DNA of 64,000 nucleotides from positions 18,346,087 to 18,410,086 of the forward strand of contig CM119266.1 in NCBI GenBank assembly GCA_051294375.1. Direction: 5' to 3'. Each line of letters opens with the position of its first letter. Position 1 is the first letter of the stretch. Positions 43,335-55,468 of this stretch are shown here, piece after piece. The stretch is from Paraspadella gotoi (Eukaryota; Chaetognatha). The position numbers and the translations under genes were made by a program. The notes beneath the pieces were generated by a model. That model was given only the letters and a program-made list of their open reading frames with translations, ran no database searches and was not told where the DNA came from.

Positions 43335-45817
43335 TCATTTACTCTTCATTATCTTCGCCTTTTTATTTCCTCCTCCTTCGTCGGTTTTATTTTTCCTCTT
43401 TCTCTTCTTCTTTCCTCCCTTCTCCTCCTCCTCCCCTTCCTCCTTCCTCACGAATGTCCTCTCTTTGTCAATAGGATCGATGATCGTTCCCATCTTCGTC
43501 GTCACTGCAGGAGTGATCATCTTCTGATAAGCGGCTTCGGCGTTCCACGTCCGCCCGACCGGAGCGCGGATGCTCTTTTCGAATTCCTCCACCGAGGCGA
43601 ACTCTCTCGTCGGGAAATCCGAAACCCTGTGAGCGGCCATCTTGGCTTCGGCGGCGGCGACCACGGCTTCGTTGACGATGACCCGCGGCAGACGCGCGTC
43701 CCGGCGACGACGCTGCTGCGCCGGTTTGGTCGTGAAACGGCGCCGTCGTTTTGAAGAGACTCCGGAGAGTTTTCCGCCGAGCCAGTCGCCCCAGCCGGGC
43801 AGCGCAGAGCAGGCGGCTTTGGGCGTCTCCTCCGCGACGACGGAGTTTTTGAGGGAAGCGAATTCAGCGACGACGTCGTCGTCGGCGAAAGCCTCTTCGA
43901 TCGTGAGGCGGCGATCGTCGTCGTCGTCGTCGTCGTCTTCGATCGAGGCGAGAGTCGGAAGCTGAGAGGAGGCGACGATGGGCGTGGCATCTAATCCGCC
44001 TAGGATTAAATCGGGATTCACTTGAAGATTATTCCCAGAATTTTTGACGTCCGCGACATTTTGGTGGGAAACTTTGGTCTTTTTGGCGATGGATTCCTCT
44101 ACCATTGCTTCGCCCTTTTCGAGGAGGAAGTCCTCGTCGTCGTCTTCAATCTCGGGAAGATGGTCGTCGTCGTTTTTCACGTCGTCGTCGTCGTCGTCAT
44201 CGCTGGCGATTTCGTTTCGAATTTCCTTCAGAACGGGATACATCATCTCGACACTGTCTTCTTCCGATTTTTCATTGGCGACGCGAGATTTCGCCGCCAA
44301 CCAGGGATTGTCGCTTTGACTATCGTCTTCCGGAGTCTTAGCCCCGGCATCTGTTTTTGTCGTCGTCGTCTCCTCCTCCTCTTCCTCATCGTCATCGATT
44401 TGTCGCTTCTGCGTCAGCTCCCGATTTTTTTCCAAAGCTTCGTTCAGTGCCGTTCGAGCCTCCGCGTCTTTTTTTCCAAGCTTCATCATGCTTTTCACCT
44501 GAAGAGTAACAAACATTTCAAATTATGTCATGCAACGCTAGGCTCCCTAGTTATCACCCTAATCTCCTTCCTCTGTTAAAAAAAAGCCTAACTTACCCAT
44601 TTGCTATTATTTTTGTGCCTCTGATTCATCCTCTCCTCAACTCTCTTCCTCTCCACTCTCTCCAACATCTCCTTAAACTTTTCCGGATGCGACTTCTCCA
44701 ATTCCGCGTAGACTTTCGCGTTCTCCGCTTCCTTCTCTTTTCTCGTTCGTCGATGATATCGCTTCGACTTGATCTTCCCCTGTCGCCGCGCGCGGGTCTG
44801 CGCAAAGGACTGCAACGACCGCGTCTTCTGCAGCTCGGCCCGCTTCCGTTTCGCCTCCTCCAGGTCCATAGCTTTGAGGGCGCGTTCCTCGCGGACGGTG
44901 AGCACACGATCGTGGCCCAAGACGCTCTCGCTGCCTTGGAGTAATTTCGCAACCTCGAGCTCGAGGGGAGTGCGGGGTTTGAACCTGGAAATAAGAATCA
45001 CAGTTCTCTGAAATCCGTCCAGCCATTCTAAAAACTATCCATTTATTTAAGAAATAAGCTATCTTGCCCCTGACTTGATAAAGGCTTTGTTTGGTTAAGT
45101 ACTCCAGCCCTCTTAAAATATAATAACATGGCCTGCCATGTAAGACTAACAGTATAGTTTATTCACTGCCCTTTAAATTAGATGAATCCGCTCAAACAAA
45201 AGTATCCTCCAACTGATGGACCCAACGCCCCCAGTATCTCACCTCTTGACCAACTCCTGCGTGGAGGCGACGTTAAAAGAAGGCTGCGTCAGCGGCAAAG
45301 AGATAGTCTCCGCTTCTCGATTCTTTTTCACGATTCCCTTCCATTTCTTGGCTTCTTCAACCGCGACATCGTAACCGATTTTCCGTAAGAGTTTCGTCTC
45401 TCTGTGTTTCTCCAACGGAGCGCGCGTCGGTGCCCGCGCTTTCAAATTCCTCGTCTCTTTGTGAATGGCAACGCCCTTCTTTTTCTTCTTAGTCGGTCCT
45501 CCTTCCTTATCTCCATCCTCTTCCCCTTCCTCTTTCTTCTCTCCGACGAGAGGACGAGAGAGGTCGCGGATGTCGACCTTGGCCTTGACGGCATTTCCGG
45601 CTTTGAAGGCGAACTCTGAGACTTTGCCGACGAATTCGGTTCGCTGTTCCGCGTTGGGACGTCGTTTGTCGCCGCCAGAAGATTTGAGGAGGGACTGGGC
45701 GAGACGAGAGTGTTGAGCTTTGGTGCCGACGGAAGACTCGTCGTCGTCGGGAGAAGTCGAGGCCTCGAATCGTCGAGTCAATAATAGAACGGGATTGTCG
45801 GCGACGGCAGCCGCCAT
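43335..45817 (-). CDS. UTP14: U3 snoRNA-associated protein 14 (SSU processome)
   Basis: Nucleolar ribosome-biogenesis factor that recruits and activates the DHR1/DHX37 helicase on U3 snoRNA pre-40S particles. Three exons, 45243-45817, 44597-44984, 43335-44498. Phases close, giving 708 residues (human UTP14A 771). Family signatures: ETKLLRKIGYDVAVEEAKKW with WKGIVKKNREAETISLPL, RFKPRTPLELEVAKLLQGS, KIKSKRYHRRTRKEKEK-like basic block with YAELEKSHPEKFKEMLERVE, HKNNSKWVKSMMKLGKKD, DNPWLAAKSR, GWGDWLGG, and the C-terminal RTWNAEAAYQKMITPAVTTK. Several Asp/Glu runs and a Lys-rich nucleolar-type tail are present. A TTATTTATTCTATTTTAG acceptor-like site lies about 40 bases above the start. It is 317 bp downstream of the Rieske-DUF455 gene on the same strand. 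Confidence 0.94.
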
Positions 45818-46134
45818 TGTGAATAAGTTTAAAGATTGTGCAGAGCAATAACTAAAATAGAATAAATAAAATCAAACCACGAAGACAGTAAGTTTGAGAG
45901 TACAGACGGATTTTTATATCCGAGAACTGGGATTGTCATTTAGCCACAAGAATGGCCAATCAAAATGGCCCCGAGATGGAAAGAGTCGAGTAAAAACTGG
46001 TCGATAATGGACGGAGCCAAAAGTAAAATTCACCAAACAAAATGGTGGTTTCATAAAGACAAAATTAAGGCGATCTATTCAAAAAACCGAGTTTTCAAAA
46101 CAACGACCAAAACAAAACCAAAAAAATATTTTCT

Positions 46135-49100
46135 TTACGCCGATATTCTGGAAATGGACGCGGTCGTCTCGCATTCGCCCGTCCTCTTCACCAATGGCAA
46201 ATACCACTCCCCTGCCATCCCCGCCGTCTCCCTCGCCTCCGCGTTGAAGGGCGGCTTTAGGTATCCCTTAAAGTAGTCGCGCACCATCTGATGAAAAGTT
46301 TCGATGGGCGGAAGAGGCGGATCGAACTGGCGACAGGCGAAGGTGAACCACTTGAGACCCGCCTCCACGTGGGTGATCTCGTCGCGGAAGATCACATCGA
46401 GGGTGGAGGCTGAGGTGGTGTCGCCCTGGAATTGGAAGAAGGCGTTGGAAGTGGTACATAAGAGGTTAATAATAAGATTAATTATAAGATACTTTTACTA
46501 TAGTACTTATAAGATATGTTTATATTGCTTATTGTTAACAAAACATCATAGAATACACGGATTTTAAATTGGAGTGAAATGAAAAGTTGTTATACCTCTT
46601 AACTGACAGAATGTGATTCATATTTGTTCATTTCATTAGTTAAAAAAATTCCCTGACGTTTATGTGCTTATATTGATAATAATGGGGCGCTTGCTTTTTT
46701 ACGACATTTCTCCCCTCCTATTTGATAGTTCTATTTTAAGCTTATTGCGAAAATAATCGAATGTTTTAAATTTTTATTTTCTATAAGTTTTAACTAAAAA
46801 AAAACTATGAAATGAAAATGGCAATCATTGTGGTTGCGAAAAAGCTTTTGTCATTCTGCTTTCTCAGGCATATACTCCAATGTCTATATCGGTAAGATGA
46901 TTTTTTAACATATCATTTTTTTTATTAAAGGAAAAAGTCTAAACTACTACAATATGTAAATGAGATTGAAGAACTCAATCTCATTTGAAATGAACCACAA
47001 ATTATTCTGCTACAGTTACAGACAACAAATTCAATTAACATGAAAAAACAGGAAGGTCCTTTTTGAAATAAGACCATGCCATTGATGAGCAGATAACTAA
47101 GAAAGTAAGCAAGCTGGACTACTGAGAGTTGAAAAATAAAAAAAACGTCAGCGATTGTTCTACCAGAGTAAAAAATCTGAATTATTTATCCACAGTATTT
47201 TTTCTTTTCATTTCACTCCTATTTGAAATCCGTGTAAATTCCAAGAAAAAAGAATTGAAATTCTATATTCGTCTTTATCGCAACAAAAACCATGTTAGAC
47301 TGAGTAGTAAAAAAAATTTAAAGGATTGGGGCTACAACAAACAACAACAACCACAAACAACCAAAACCAATATCCAAAATGAAATTAGACACATTTAGAT
47401 TCAATACTGCAATATGCAAATGAGATTGAATCAATCAATCTCATTTAAGATCATATTAAATAATCATCTCTTACAGCAACTCTTGATTTCTTGAGCGAGA
47501 GACAGAAAACCCTGCTCATCAAACTCACCTGAGCCTCGAACCTCCTTCTCATTTGAGGATGGACGTCCAAACCCCTCGCCTCGTGCACCATGTGGACAAT
47601 GGCGAGACGAGCGAGAAAGGAATCGCTCGTCTCTCTCGCAGATTGCCAGAGGGCGTCGTGGACGGGTAGGGCGCCGAAGTGGCTGCCCAGTTGGTGGAGT
47701 CGGTCGTCGAGGAGGGCGAAGTGGGTCGCCTCCTCGACGGCCACTTGGATGAAGTCGGTGAAGAAGGAGTTGGGGAGAGAAGGGAGGGTGGTGGTGGAGA
47801 AGGTGGAGAATCTGGTGGGGAATAGGAACATATTGATGGGGGATGGAGGCAAAAGGAAATCAATTGAAGCGACCCTAGTCACAAAGAATTAAGGTCGTTT
47901 TTGTGACTATAATATTTTAAAGAAAGCGTTTACTTTACAATACAATAACTTATATCAACCAAATATCAATAAACAGAAACGAGTATCGGAATACTTGAGG
48001 TGGAGGTAGTATATTAACAGCGACGCTGACGACTACAACATCGACATCAACTTAATGATTATAACTGATGACTACTATGTATTTCTTGATGTGATAGCTG
48101 TCATACATAAAAGTTTACGAATAGTGAAGCTGAATGACCCTTCCTCTTAAGCTTTTATTAACAGACATGTAGTAACTCAGCAAATTAAAATATTCAACTA
48201 TGGCAACAGCCGGGTTGCCTGTGATGCCCATTGGGATGGGGCATCTCACTTTTGGCTTTGGGGGCTTCTGACCCTCAGTGACGCCTCCTGTCACTGGCGC
48301 GGTTGCCCTAGGACAGTCTCGCTTTGCCAACACAGGGAAGTCGTTAGGACTGGATGGAACAACGCATGGGATGGTGTGTTCCCCCTCTGAGCCAATGGGA
48401 TGATGAATGTTGTTACGGTCACGTTCATGGCTTCTCTCTTTCAGGATCGTGAGGTGGTGTGAATATACCGACACACAACCCTATTTCAACTTACCTCGCG
48501 ATGATATCCCATGACAAATCGATAGCCCACTGCTCTATGTTGCATAGCGAATGCAGCAGCGCGATCCGGCTCCGTAGCGTTCCTCCCTTTCCTCTCTTAA
48601 TTTTCTCCGGTCGGACCGAGTTTAGATTCGCCGGACGACGAGGCGTCTCCGGCGGCGCAACGATCTCTTGGTCCGAACAGCGCAACGTCACGGCGCCCTC
48701 GCGCCACATACGCGCCACGAGGTGGGTCAGTCGCGCTTTCTCGTGAGGATCGGGAGTTTCGAGAATCATCACCGCCCATCGTTCGAGGGAGAAGCTCGAT
48801 TCTAAGGCCGAGGCATCGGTTGAAACGTCAGTAGACAAGTCGGCCACGACGGGTGGAGAGTCGATCTTGGATTCCTTCGCCCCAAAATCTTCGTCCCCCT
48901 TCATTCTCAGGACCATCGATCGCGCCTTCGACTTTGCGTCGTCAGGCGTCACTTTCGGTCGCCCGTCGGGAAAAGGAGAGAGGGAGAGAAGTTCGGGCGA
49001 ATTCACGAAAACTTTTCCATCGACGACTTTGACTTGGAAAACTTTTTGGGAAAGGCCAATCGAGTTCAATCCTGGGGGAAGGGGGTGTTACATTTCGTTA

Positions 49101-49592
49101 CTAAATGAATGGAAGAATGAAAGAATGATCGAAAAAATAGACTAATCGAAGAATACATGAATAGAATAAATAAATGAATGGAATAATAAAAAGAACAAAA
49201 GAAATGAATACTAAATGAAAGAATGAACAAAAGGAAAGAACAACAGAACAAATGTAGACATAATTTTTTTCCCACATCTCCATTTCCTCACCCGTCTCGA
49301 CGTCGAACTCGAATCGATGCCAGGGACAAACGAGGACCCACTTATCTCCCGCGTCCTCCAAGTCTCCTTCCTCCAATGGCCCGCCCTCGTGAGAGCAGAC
49401 GGCCTCCATCGCATAAAAGGCGTCGCGCGTTTTGACGTAGACAAGGACGAGATCCTCTCCGTCCTCGGCGTAAAGTTTGCGACATTTGCTGCGGCGGAGA
49501 TCGGCGGCGACGCCCACCAGTTGCCACGAGGCATCGTCGACGATTTCCTTAAGCGCCGCCACGAGTTCGCGGGGAAACTCTGACACGTTCAT
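46135..49592 (-). CDS. Rieske [2Fe-2S] plus DUF455 ferritin-like fusion protein
   Basis: Four exons, 49292-49592, 48495-49071, 47529-47811, 46135-46425. Phases close, giving 483 residues. Residues 1-101 form a soluble Rieske domain with ligands C66-S-H68 (AVCSHEGGPL) and C89-P-W-H92 (VCPWHRFEFD), like vertebrate RFESD. A linker of about 150 residues follows. The DUF455 domain (PF04305 type, ferritin-like helices) starts at LHSLCNIEQWAIDLSWDI, then QVAVEEATHFALLDDRL, LGSHFGALPVHDALW, MVHEARGLDVHPQ, RDEITHVEAGLKWF and PPFNAEARETAGM. The repeated Glu and ExxH residues suggest a di-iron site. The role is unknown; the pairing suggests an electron-transfer domain feeding an oxygen-dependent iron enzyme, which is inference. 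The intron after exon 2 holds a hairpin-string repeat (48199-48475). Confidence 0.88.
46958..46986. repeat. Short conserved hairpin, copy 2 (perfect 12-bp stem)
   Basis: AAATGAGATTGA, loop AGAAC, TCAATCTCATTT: a perfect stem. Flanks match copy 1 at 8424 over about 30 bases each side. Intron of the Rieske-DUF455 gene. Confidence 0.85.
47418..47446. repeat. Short conserved hairpin, copy 3 (perfect 12-bp stem)
   Basis: The same 12-base arms as copy 2 with a different loop (ATCAA), 460 bp away in the same intron. Flanks are mostly different, apart from GCAATATGC upstream. Confidence 0.85.
48199..48475 (+). mobile_element. Hairpin-string repeat element with CAAC target duplication
   Basis: A 277-bp element starting TATGGCAACAGCC and ending GAATATACCGACACA, flanked by direct CAAC (48195-48198 and 48476-48479). 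It contains successive hairpins: GGCAAC/GTTGCC, GATGCCC/GGGGCATC and a CAGTGAC/GTCACTG type. It lies in the Rieske-DUF455 intron. Minus-strand frames through it are not genes. Confidence 0.8.
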
Positions 49593-49883
49593 CGAGTCGA
49601 GAAAGATAATGTCACTTCATGTCGGATCATTTGAGAAAAAATTGTTTAATATTCTCTTTCAGAAAAATATGCAAAATAAATTCCTGTGTATATAAAAAAT
49701 TTAAAGGCTTATCAAAAAAGATCACACTTTAAAAAATTTATTTTGAAGCACGTCGGAGAGGATAAATTGGCCATGTAATAATAAAATCACATTTAACAGT
49801 CATGGATAAAATGATTGCATATTATTTTTTTCTGCGTGGATGTGGGACATTTCAATCAAGTTTTACTATTCTCCATTTCCCTG

Positions 49884-52800
49884 TCACTCGGCGGCGATGC
49901 TACGGAAACGAGGATCCTCTAAATCGCCGCCGCCATTGACGACGACGTTGGCTTGAAAATCCGCGACGAGGCTTCGGTTTCCGTTGACTTCGTCGTCGTC
50001 CTCGTTGCGGAGAAATCCGCGAGACGATGTCGCCGACGTCATGAGGACGTCGTCCGGTGACGCCGGCGTGGCGAGGTCCGGCAAAAAGGCGCCGTTGTGA
50101 CGAAAGGTTTGAGGTTCGAGACTCGGGACGTCCGGCGTCTCGCTTCTCGATCGCGTCGTCGAGACGGACGAGGTTTTACGTGACACGTGAGACTCGGAGG
50201 GAGGAGACAGGCCCCCTTTGACGAAGACTGGCGTGGACACGCCTACTTTGGCGAGAACAGGGATGGAATCGTCGATGGCGACGAGCGACGCCTCGCGGGC
50301 GGAAAGGATCGTCTGTCCGGCCGAGCGGACGTCGCCGGCACCGGCGGCGTTAATAATACTCGTCGTGTGGATTTTCAACGCCGTCAAAAAGGGTTTGTAT
50401 CCGGGCGATTGATCTTCCGCCCACCGGTTGAGTCTGTCAAGTCCGGCTCGCAGCCTCTCCACGCCATCTGACCCCAACTCCTCCATCCTGGACGCGTTGA
50501 CGATGCGGATGACGGAGAATCCGTCGTGGAGCAAGACGGCGATGAGGACGCACCAGCTGAGGCAGCCAGCTTCCAGGAAAATCTGGTAGAGGTAGCGGAG
50601 TTCTAGCTCCGACTCGGGAGAGCCTTTCATCGCTAGTTCTTGCGAGAGTTGGTAGAGTTCGGACGCCTGTAGCATCGAGAGTGTGTTGTCGAATGCGACG
50701 CCGCCACCAGCGCCGTCCTCCGTCACCAGTGACGAGGATTCCTCGGAGAAGTCGTTCGAAGTGACGACAGTGTGGGCGCTGGCCTCGCGGGGAAGTTGAG
50801 GGCGAAGGAAAGCTTCCATCGTGTGAGACCCGAACTGATCTGGAGCGTGTAGCGGAGGCGGGAGCACAAAGGGCGGGAGAGAAGGGGAGCGGAGCGTCAG
50901 AGTAGACGGCGGCATGGGAGGGGGTAAAATGGACTTCTCCGCCTCGGTAGAAAGACTCGAGTTGGGGGAGCGTTTGGAGGATTGTGAATGAGCGAGCAGC
51001 ACTTTGTTCATCGCCGTCAAGGACGCCTGCGTGGAGACGATCGTCGACTGTGGCCGCGCGGCGTTGGACTGCCTCGTCGCCATCGTCGCCTGATTGACGA
51101 AGTTTGGCTCCGAATTACTTTGCGGAAACGAGGCCGAAGTTTTCTTCAAAATTCCTATGAAGGCCGAATGGGAATAATTGGGCAGAGGCCAATCGAAGTC
51201 TTTGTGCAATCTCAAGAGGGCGTCGACGAAGTCATTGATCGGCGCCGCCGTTGTCCGCGTCCGCTTCAGCCAACTCAGCAGCTGGAAATCGTCGGGGTTC
51301 ACGTGAGCGGAAAAAAAACCCAAATCCTTGAGGCGATATTCACTCAGCAAAGTCTTTGCGTGTGAAGTCAAAATGTTTTCCACGAATTTGTGAGGGTTTA
51401 ATTCGGTGTCGATGGTGAGAGAAGCAGGTCGACTTCGAGGCCTACCGAGTTTATTGACTTCCGGCAACGAAGGGCGAGACTGAACGCCGGAACCCGAGGT
51501 GGCGCAACCCGCGGCGTCGGTGGAAAGGCAAGGCACCGCAGAGGAAAAGTCAAGGCTGCTCGTTCGCCGGTCGAAAACGGCCGTCGGACCCGTTTGGGGC
51601 GGAGAGGGCGAGCGAGCGTGGGAGAAGCAGTGGGCAACGGTCGGAGCGAGAGGAAATCCGCCAGAAATGACGGAGACAGAGTCAGTCGGAGACCAAGGAC
51701 TCTTACCCGACGGAGACGACTCTTCCAAGTCAGACGGATCGATCGATTTAAGGAATCTCACAAGATCGTTGGCCAAATCCCATCGCTTTAACTCAAGGAC
51801 ACTGGTCAACAACCTCGTGGCGAATTCATAGCTGTGACTCGGCTTCTCCAGGTTCTGCAGGACGAGGAGATAAGCGGCCGCCGTCTCGGGATCTTTCTTA
51901 GCGAGGCATTCGTCGAAGAGGAGACTGGGGTTACCAACGGCGGCGAAGAGATGAGGCCAAAGAGTCATTTCCGTCTTCCTCGCGCAATGGGCGATCGTGT
52001 GGAGATATTCCTTGAATTCCCTGACGAAGGAGAGAACCTTTGGCAAGAGGGCGTCAGGCAGAGGCTCCGAAGACGTCCCCTCCTCCTCCAACACCTCATG
52101 GAGCAAAAGTTCCAAAACGTGGGAAAAATAAGGCAGCTTTTGAATCGGACGCACGATCCGCAGGCCGACGCGGCCGAGATTCTGCCGCAGCAGATGAAGA
52201 ATGATCTTTGGAAGGAAGAGTTGAGTTCTTCGCTCGATCGACCAAAGCGTCGATCGAGAGAGAGAGAGTGAGACGGAGTGAGAGACGCAGCCGACGAGAA
52301 GTCCTTCTTCGTAGAGAATCGCTAAAGGATAAACTTGAGTTGGAATCGTCAACATGATTCGTTTGGAGACGAACGAATCTTCGGCGTCGACGCCAGAGAC
52401 GCTTGGACGAGACGGATTCAGCGGCAACCAGAGTTTTACGCCCACGTGACCGCAGCCCAACCAGAGGGACTCCAGCAGGTGCATCCGTCGACTGGAGCAT
52501 TTCAAACGCTCCCCTACTTTAGGGATCCAGACATTTTCCACACAGGAAGCGAGAATCACCGGGGCCATGAAAGAAAAGACGGCATCGGATCGCGAAGAGT
52601 TTTCGCCCTGAAACAAAAGCAGCTTCCCGCTGACGTTGAGCAACAGGCTTTGAGTAAAGCTCAGCAGCGCCGCGTCAAGCTGCGGAGGTGCGTTTTGCGG
52701 CGGTGCGCTTGTCGCCGGCTCCTCAATCCGAAAAGGAGAAAGGTAAGCGCCGACGACGCAGGTCGGGTGAGGAACGTAGTTCTCCACCGAAACGTCGCCC

Positions 52801-55038
52801 AATTTGGAGAGAAGAACCGATTGTTCGTCCGGAGGGAGAGACGGATCCGCGACGTGAAACGCGTAGATGAGGACGCGAAAGTCGAGGCCGAAGAGGAGGA
52901 GGATACCAGAGGAGGAGGAGGCGACGTGATTGATGTTTAAGACGGGCGTGTCGAGACGATGGATGGAGGCGAGAGAGTTGTCGAGATTAGCGCCGCGAGG
53001 GTAGAATCGCATTTCGTCCACGTTCTCCACGATGTTGTAAACTGCGGCGCAAAGAAAATCCCGCCACCAAAAGAGACCACCGGAGACGGCCATATCGCGC
53101 TCTTGAGCCTCGTTTCCGAAGAGTTTCCAACGGCGGGTGACCGTGGAATAGTGAGCGAGGCCGTATTGGCCCGCGACTGCCAAGAGGGAACCGGTATCGT
53201 CTACGGCCGCGTGCCTTGGAGGCCAATTGGCGACCAGATAGACGTGAGGCAAAGGCACCGTCAGCCATTGGTTATTCGACAAGAGGCGCTGATTGAAATT
53301 CTCGCGATCAAAGGCTTTGCTGGGCGTGGAGCGACGATGTTTACGATCGGCTGATCGAAGCCAGGTCCCTTCGCCCTCCTTCAAATTACGCGTGAGAAAA
53401 TCGCTCGAGTTGAGGAAAAGTTTTTCTCCGCTGAGAAGAAAAAGATGACGTCGCTGTTGAGCGAGACTCGCGTCTGATGTCAAGGCGGATTTCGCCATAG
53501 ACACCACGAAGAGCTGCTGGTCGTGGTCGTCGCCTAAATGGTTGGCGTGGCCCTCTACTATAGGATGAGCGTGGCCTTTATCCTCGTCGGCGACGATCCA
53601 AAGTTCAAACCCCTCAAGACTCCATTCTATCGACTTCACTTTCCCAACGAACTCGTTCCCTTTGAGTGGATCCTCCGCGCGCTCGTCCGAGGACGAATAG
53701 ACGAGTCCACCAAAGGCGCTCCAGAGAGTGAAGCGCCCTCCTGCCCTCGCCACGGCTAAACACGATCCGTCGGGCGTCCAGCGCATCGTCGTCGTCTTCG
53801 TCGCGACGGCGTCGTCGTCCGAACGGAATTTGTCTTCGAGATAGGCGTGGTTAAGCTTTAAGCAGCCCGTAGAGTCCTCGATGACGAAGGCCTTGGCGTC
53901 GCCGTTGCGACATCCAACGACCAAAAGGCGATGTTGGTGATTGACGGCAACGCAGACGCCGTCGACTACTTCCGGAATCCAGACGCAAAAGACGTCGTCG
54001 TCGAGACGAGCGTTCGGCGTTCGCATGAGCGCGGCGTGACCGGAGGCCAGAACGAGCGCCACGCCTCCCATAAGCGGACAGAGCGACATCTCTTTAATGT
54101 GATCGGCGCCAGAAATGACGTTGACTTCGAGACCAGAGGCGAAGGAGTGGCGGCGTTGGTGGACGTGGTGATGGTGGATGGAGGAGCTAAAGGTGACATT
54201 GCGAAGGTCAACGACGGAAAGAAGTTGCGCCGTCCAGTCGAAGCTACGAATTCGGCCGTCGCTCGTCGCCAGGTAAATGTCCTCTCTGGAAACGAAATTA
54301 ACATAACATAACATAACATAACATAACATTAACTTAACATAATTAAGTTCAACAATCCAGATAACAGAGCCTTTTTATTATTCAAATGGTTTTTAAAATT
54401 GTTTAACAATTACGTACTATGTACTTAAAATTAAGAATTCATTCGTAGTAAAAATCTGCGATTATTAAATTAAATGATAATAAAAACAAACCGTCCACGA
54501 ATCATTTAACGAACCTCATAGTGACTAGACTCGTAACTTCTCCCCCCTCCTCAGCGACTGTCTCCTTCGCCGCCTCATCCAAGCAAAGACTCGGAATCTC
54601 GTCGTCGACGAGCAACTCTGCCGATTCTCTCCGCAGCCCCGGTTTCTTGCTGTCTGTCTGCACGGCGAGCCGCTTCGGCAGCCCACCGCTGCGCTGTCGC
54701 TCTGTCTCGCATCGATAGACGATCAAGAGTCCTCCGGACGTAGCGACCACGAATCTCGTTGAGTCCGGCTTCCAATCGCCGAGCGGAAGGTGACGCCCTT
54801 CCGACTTCAGCGCCGCGAGACTCCGGCGTCGACTGACGATGAGGACACGGGGGCGCGACTTCCAGACGGCGACGGCGGCGGCGGATACGACGAGGAAGAG
54901 CGACTTGGCCGCGTTGGCGACGAGGAATTCCGGGCGGAGGGCGTCGCGGGTTCGAGGCGCGGCGGAGGCGACGTCATCGTTGTCCTCCGGAGATGAAAGC
55001 TGACGAAGGCGGCACGGGGACCCCACCGGGGTGTACAT
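49884..55038 (-). CDS. RIC1: RIC1 subunit of the RIC1-RGP1 Rab6 GEF
   Basis: Guanine-nucleotide exchange factor subunit for Rab6 at the Golgi. Two exons, 54515-55038 and 49884-54285, joined in phase 2, giving 1641 residues (human 1423). The ATG at 55038 (MYTPVGSPCRL) aligns with the human start and is preferred to the in-frame upstream ATG at 55137. N-terminal WD-like part: VWKSRPRVLIV, LGDWKPDSTRFVVATSGG, REDIYLATSDGRI, VVDGVCVAVNHQHRLLVVGC, WSAFGG. Ric1 core: RRTQLFLPKIILHLLRQNLG, FSHVLELLLHEVLEEE, AAAYLLVLQNLEKPSHSYEF, WDLANDLVRFLKSIDPSD. The C-terminal third is Ser/Pro-rich and poorly conserved. The 4.4 kb second exon is striking beside intron-rich neighbours. The single intron contains a short (ACATA)n repeat at 54299-54330 beside the acceptor. 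Confidence 0.88.
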
Positions 55039-55468
55039 GGTTGTCCGCGGGGAATTGACGGTGGCCAAACAACAATGGCCTCGTCTGGGTTGCAAGGAAA
55101 GGTCGACGACCGAAGTTCTGTTTATGTCATCGTTCACTTCGATGAAAACGTTTTTCTGAGGCTGAAATCAGAAAAAAACAAATATTCAGCGTCGCGGTCA
55201 GCAGATCCATTGCCATGTCCAAGACAATAGGACAAAAGAGAAACAAATGAGCAGCGAAGAACAATAAAATATTTTTCTCATTGCCGACGCCTCTGATATT
55301 GATAAGTAGGTCATTTCTAATCAGAGGTATCAGACGGACTGTCGACGCGTAAAAAAGTAAATAAAACAAAATAACAAGGTCAGGACACAAGCTGTTGGAG
55401 TATTCAAAGTTACAACATGATGAGAACGCATAGTTTTCATGCAGCTCTCAATCTTTAGGTTTAATATA

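Noticed and set aside
48115-48474. Minus-strand frame with a methionine start
   Set aside because: It overlaps the hairpin-string repeat; similar frames appear at its other copies (59450-59840), so it follows the repeat and not a gene.
54286-54329. In-frame upstream extension MLCYVMLCYV of RIC1 exon 2
   Set aside because: It is the (ACATA)n intron repeat. A good acceptor and phase-2 join at 54285 link the exon to 54515-55038.
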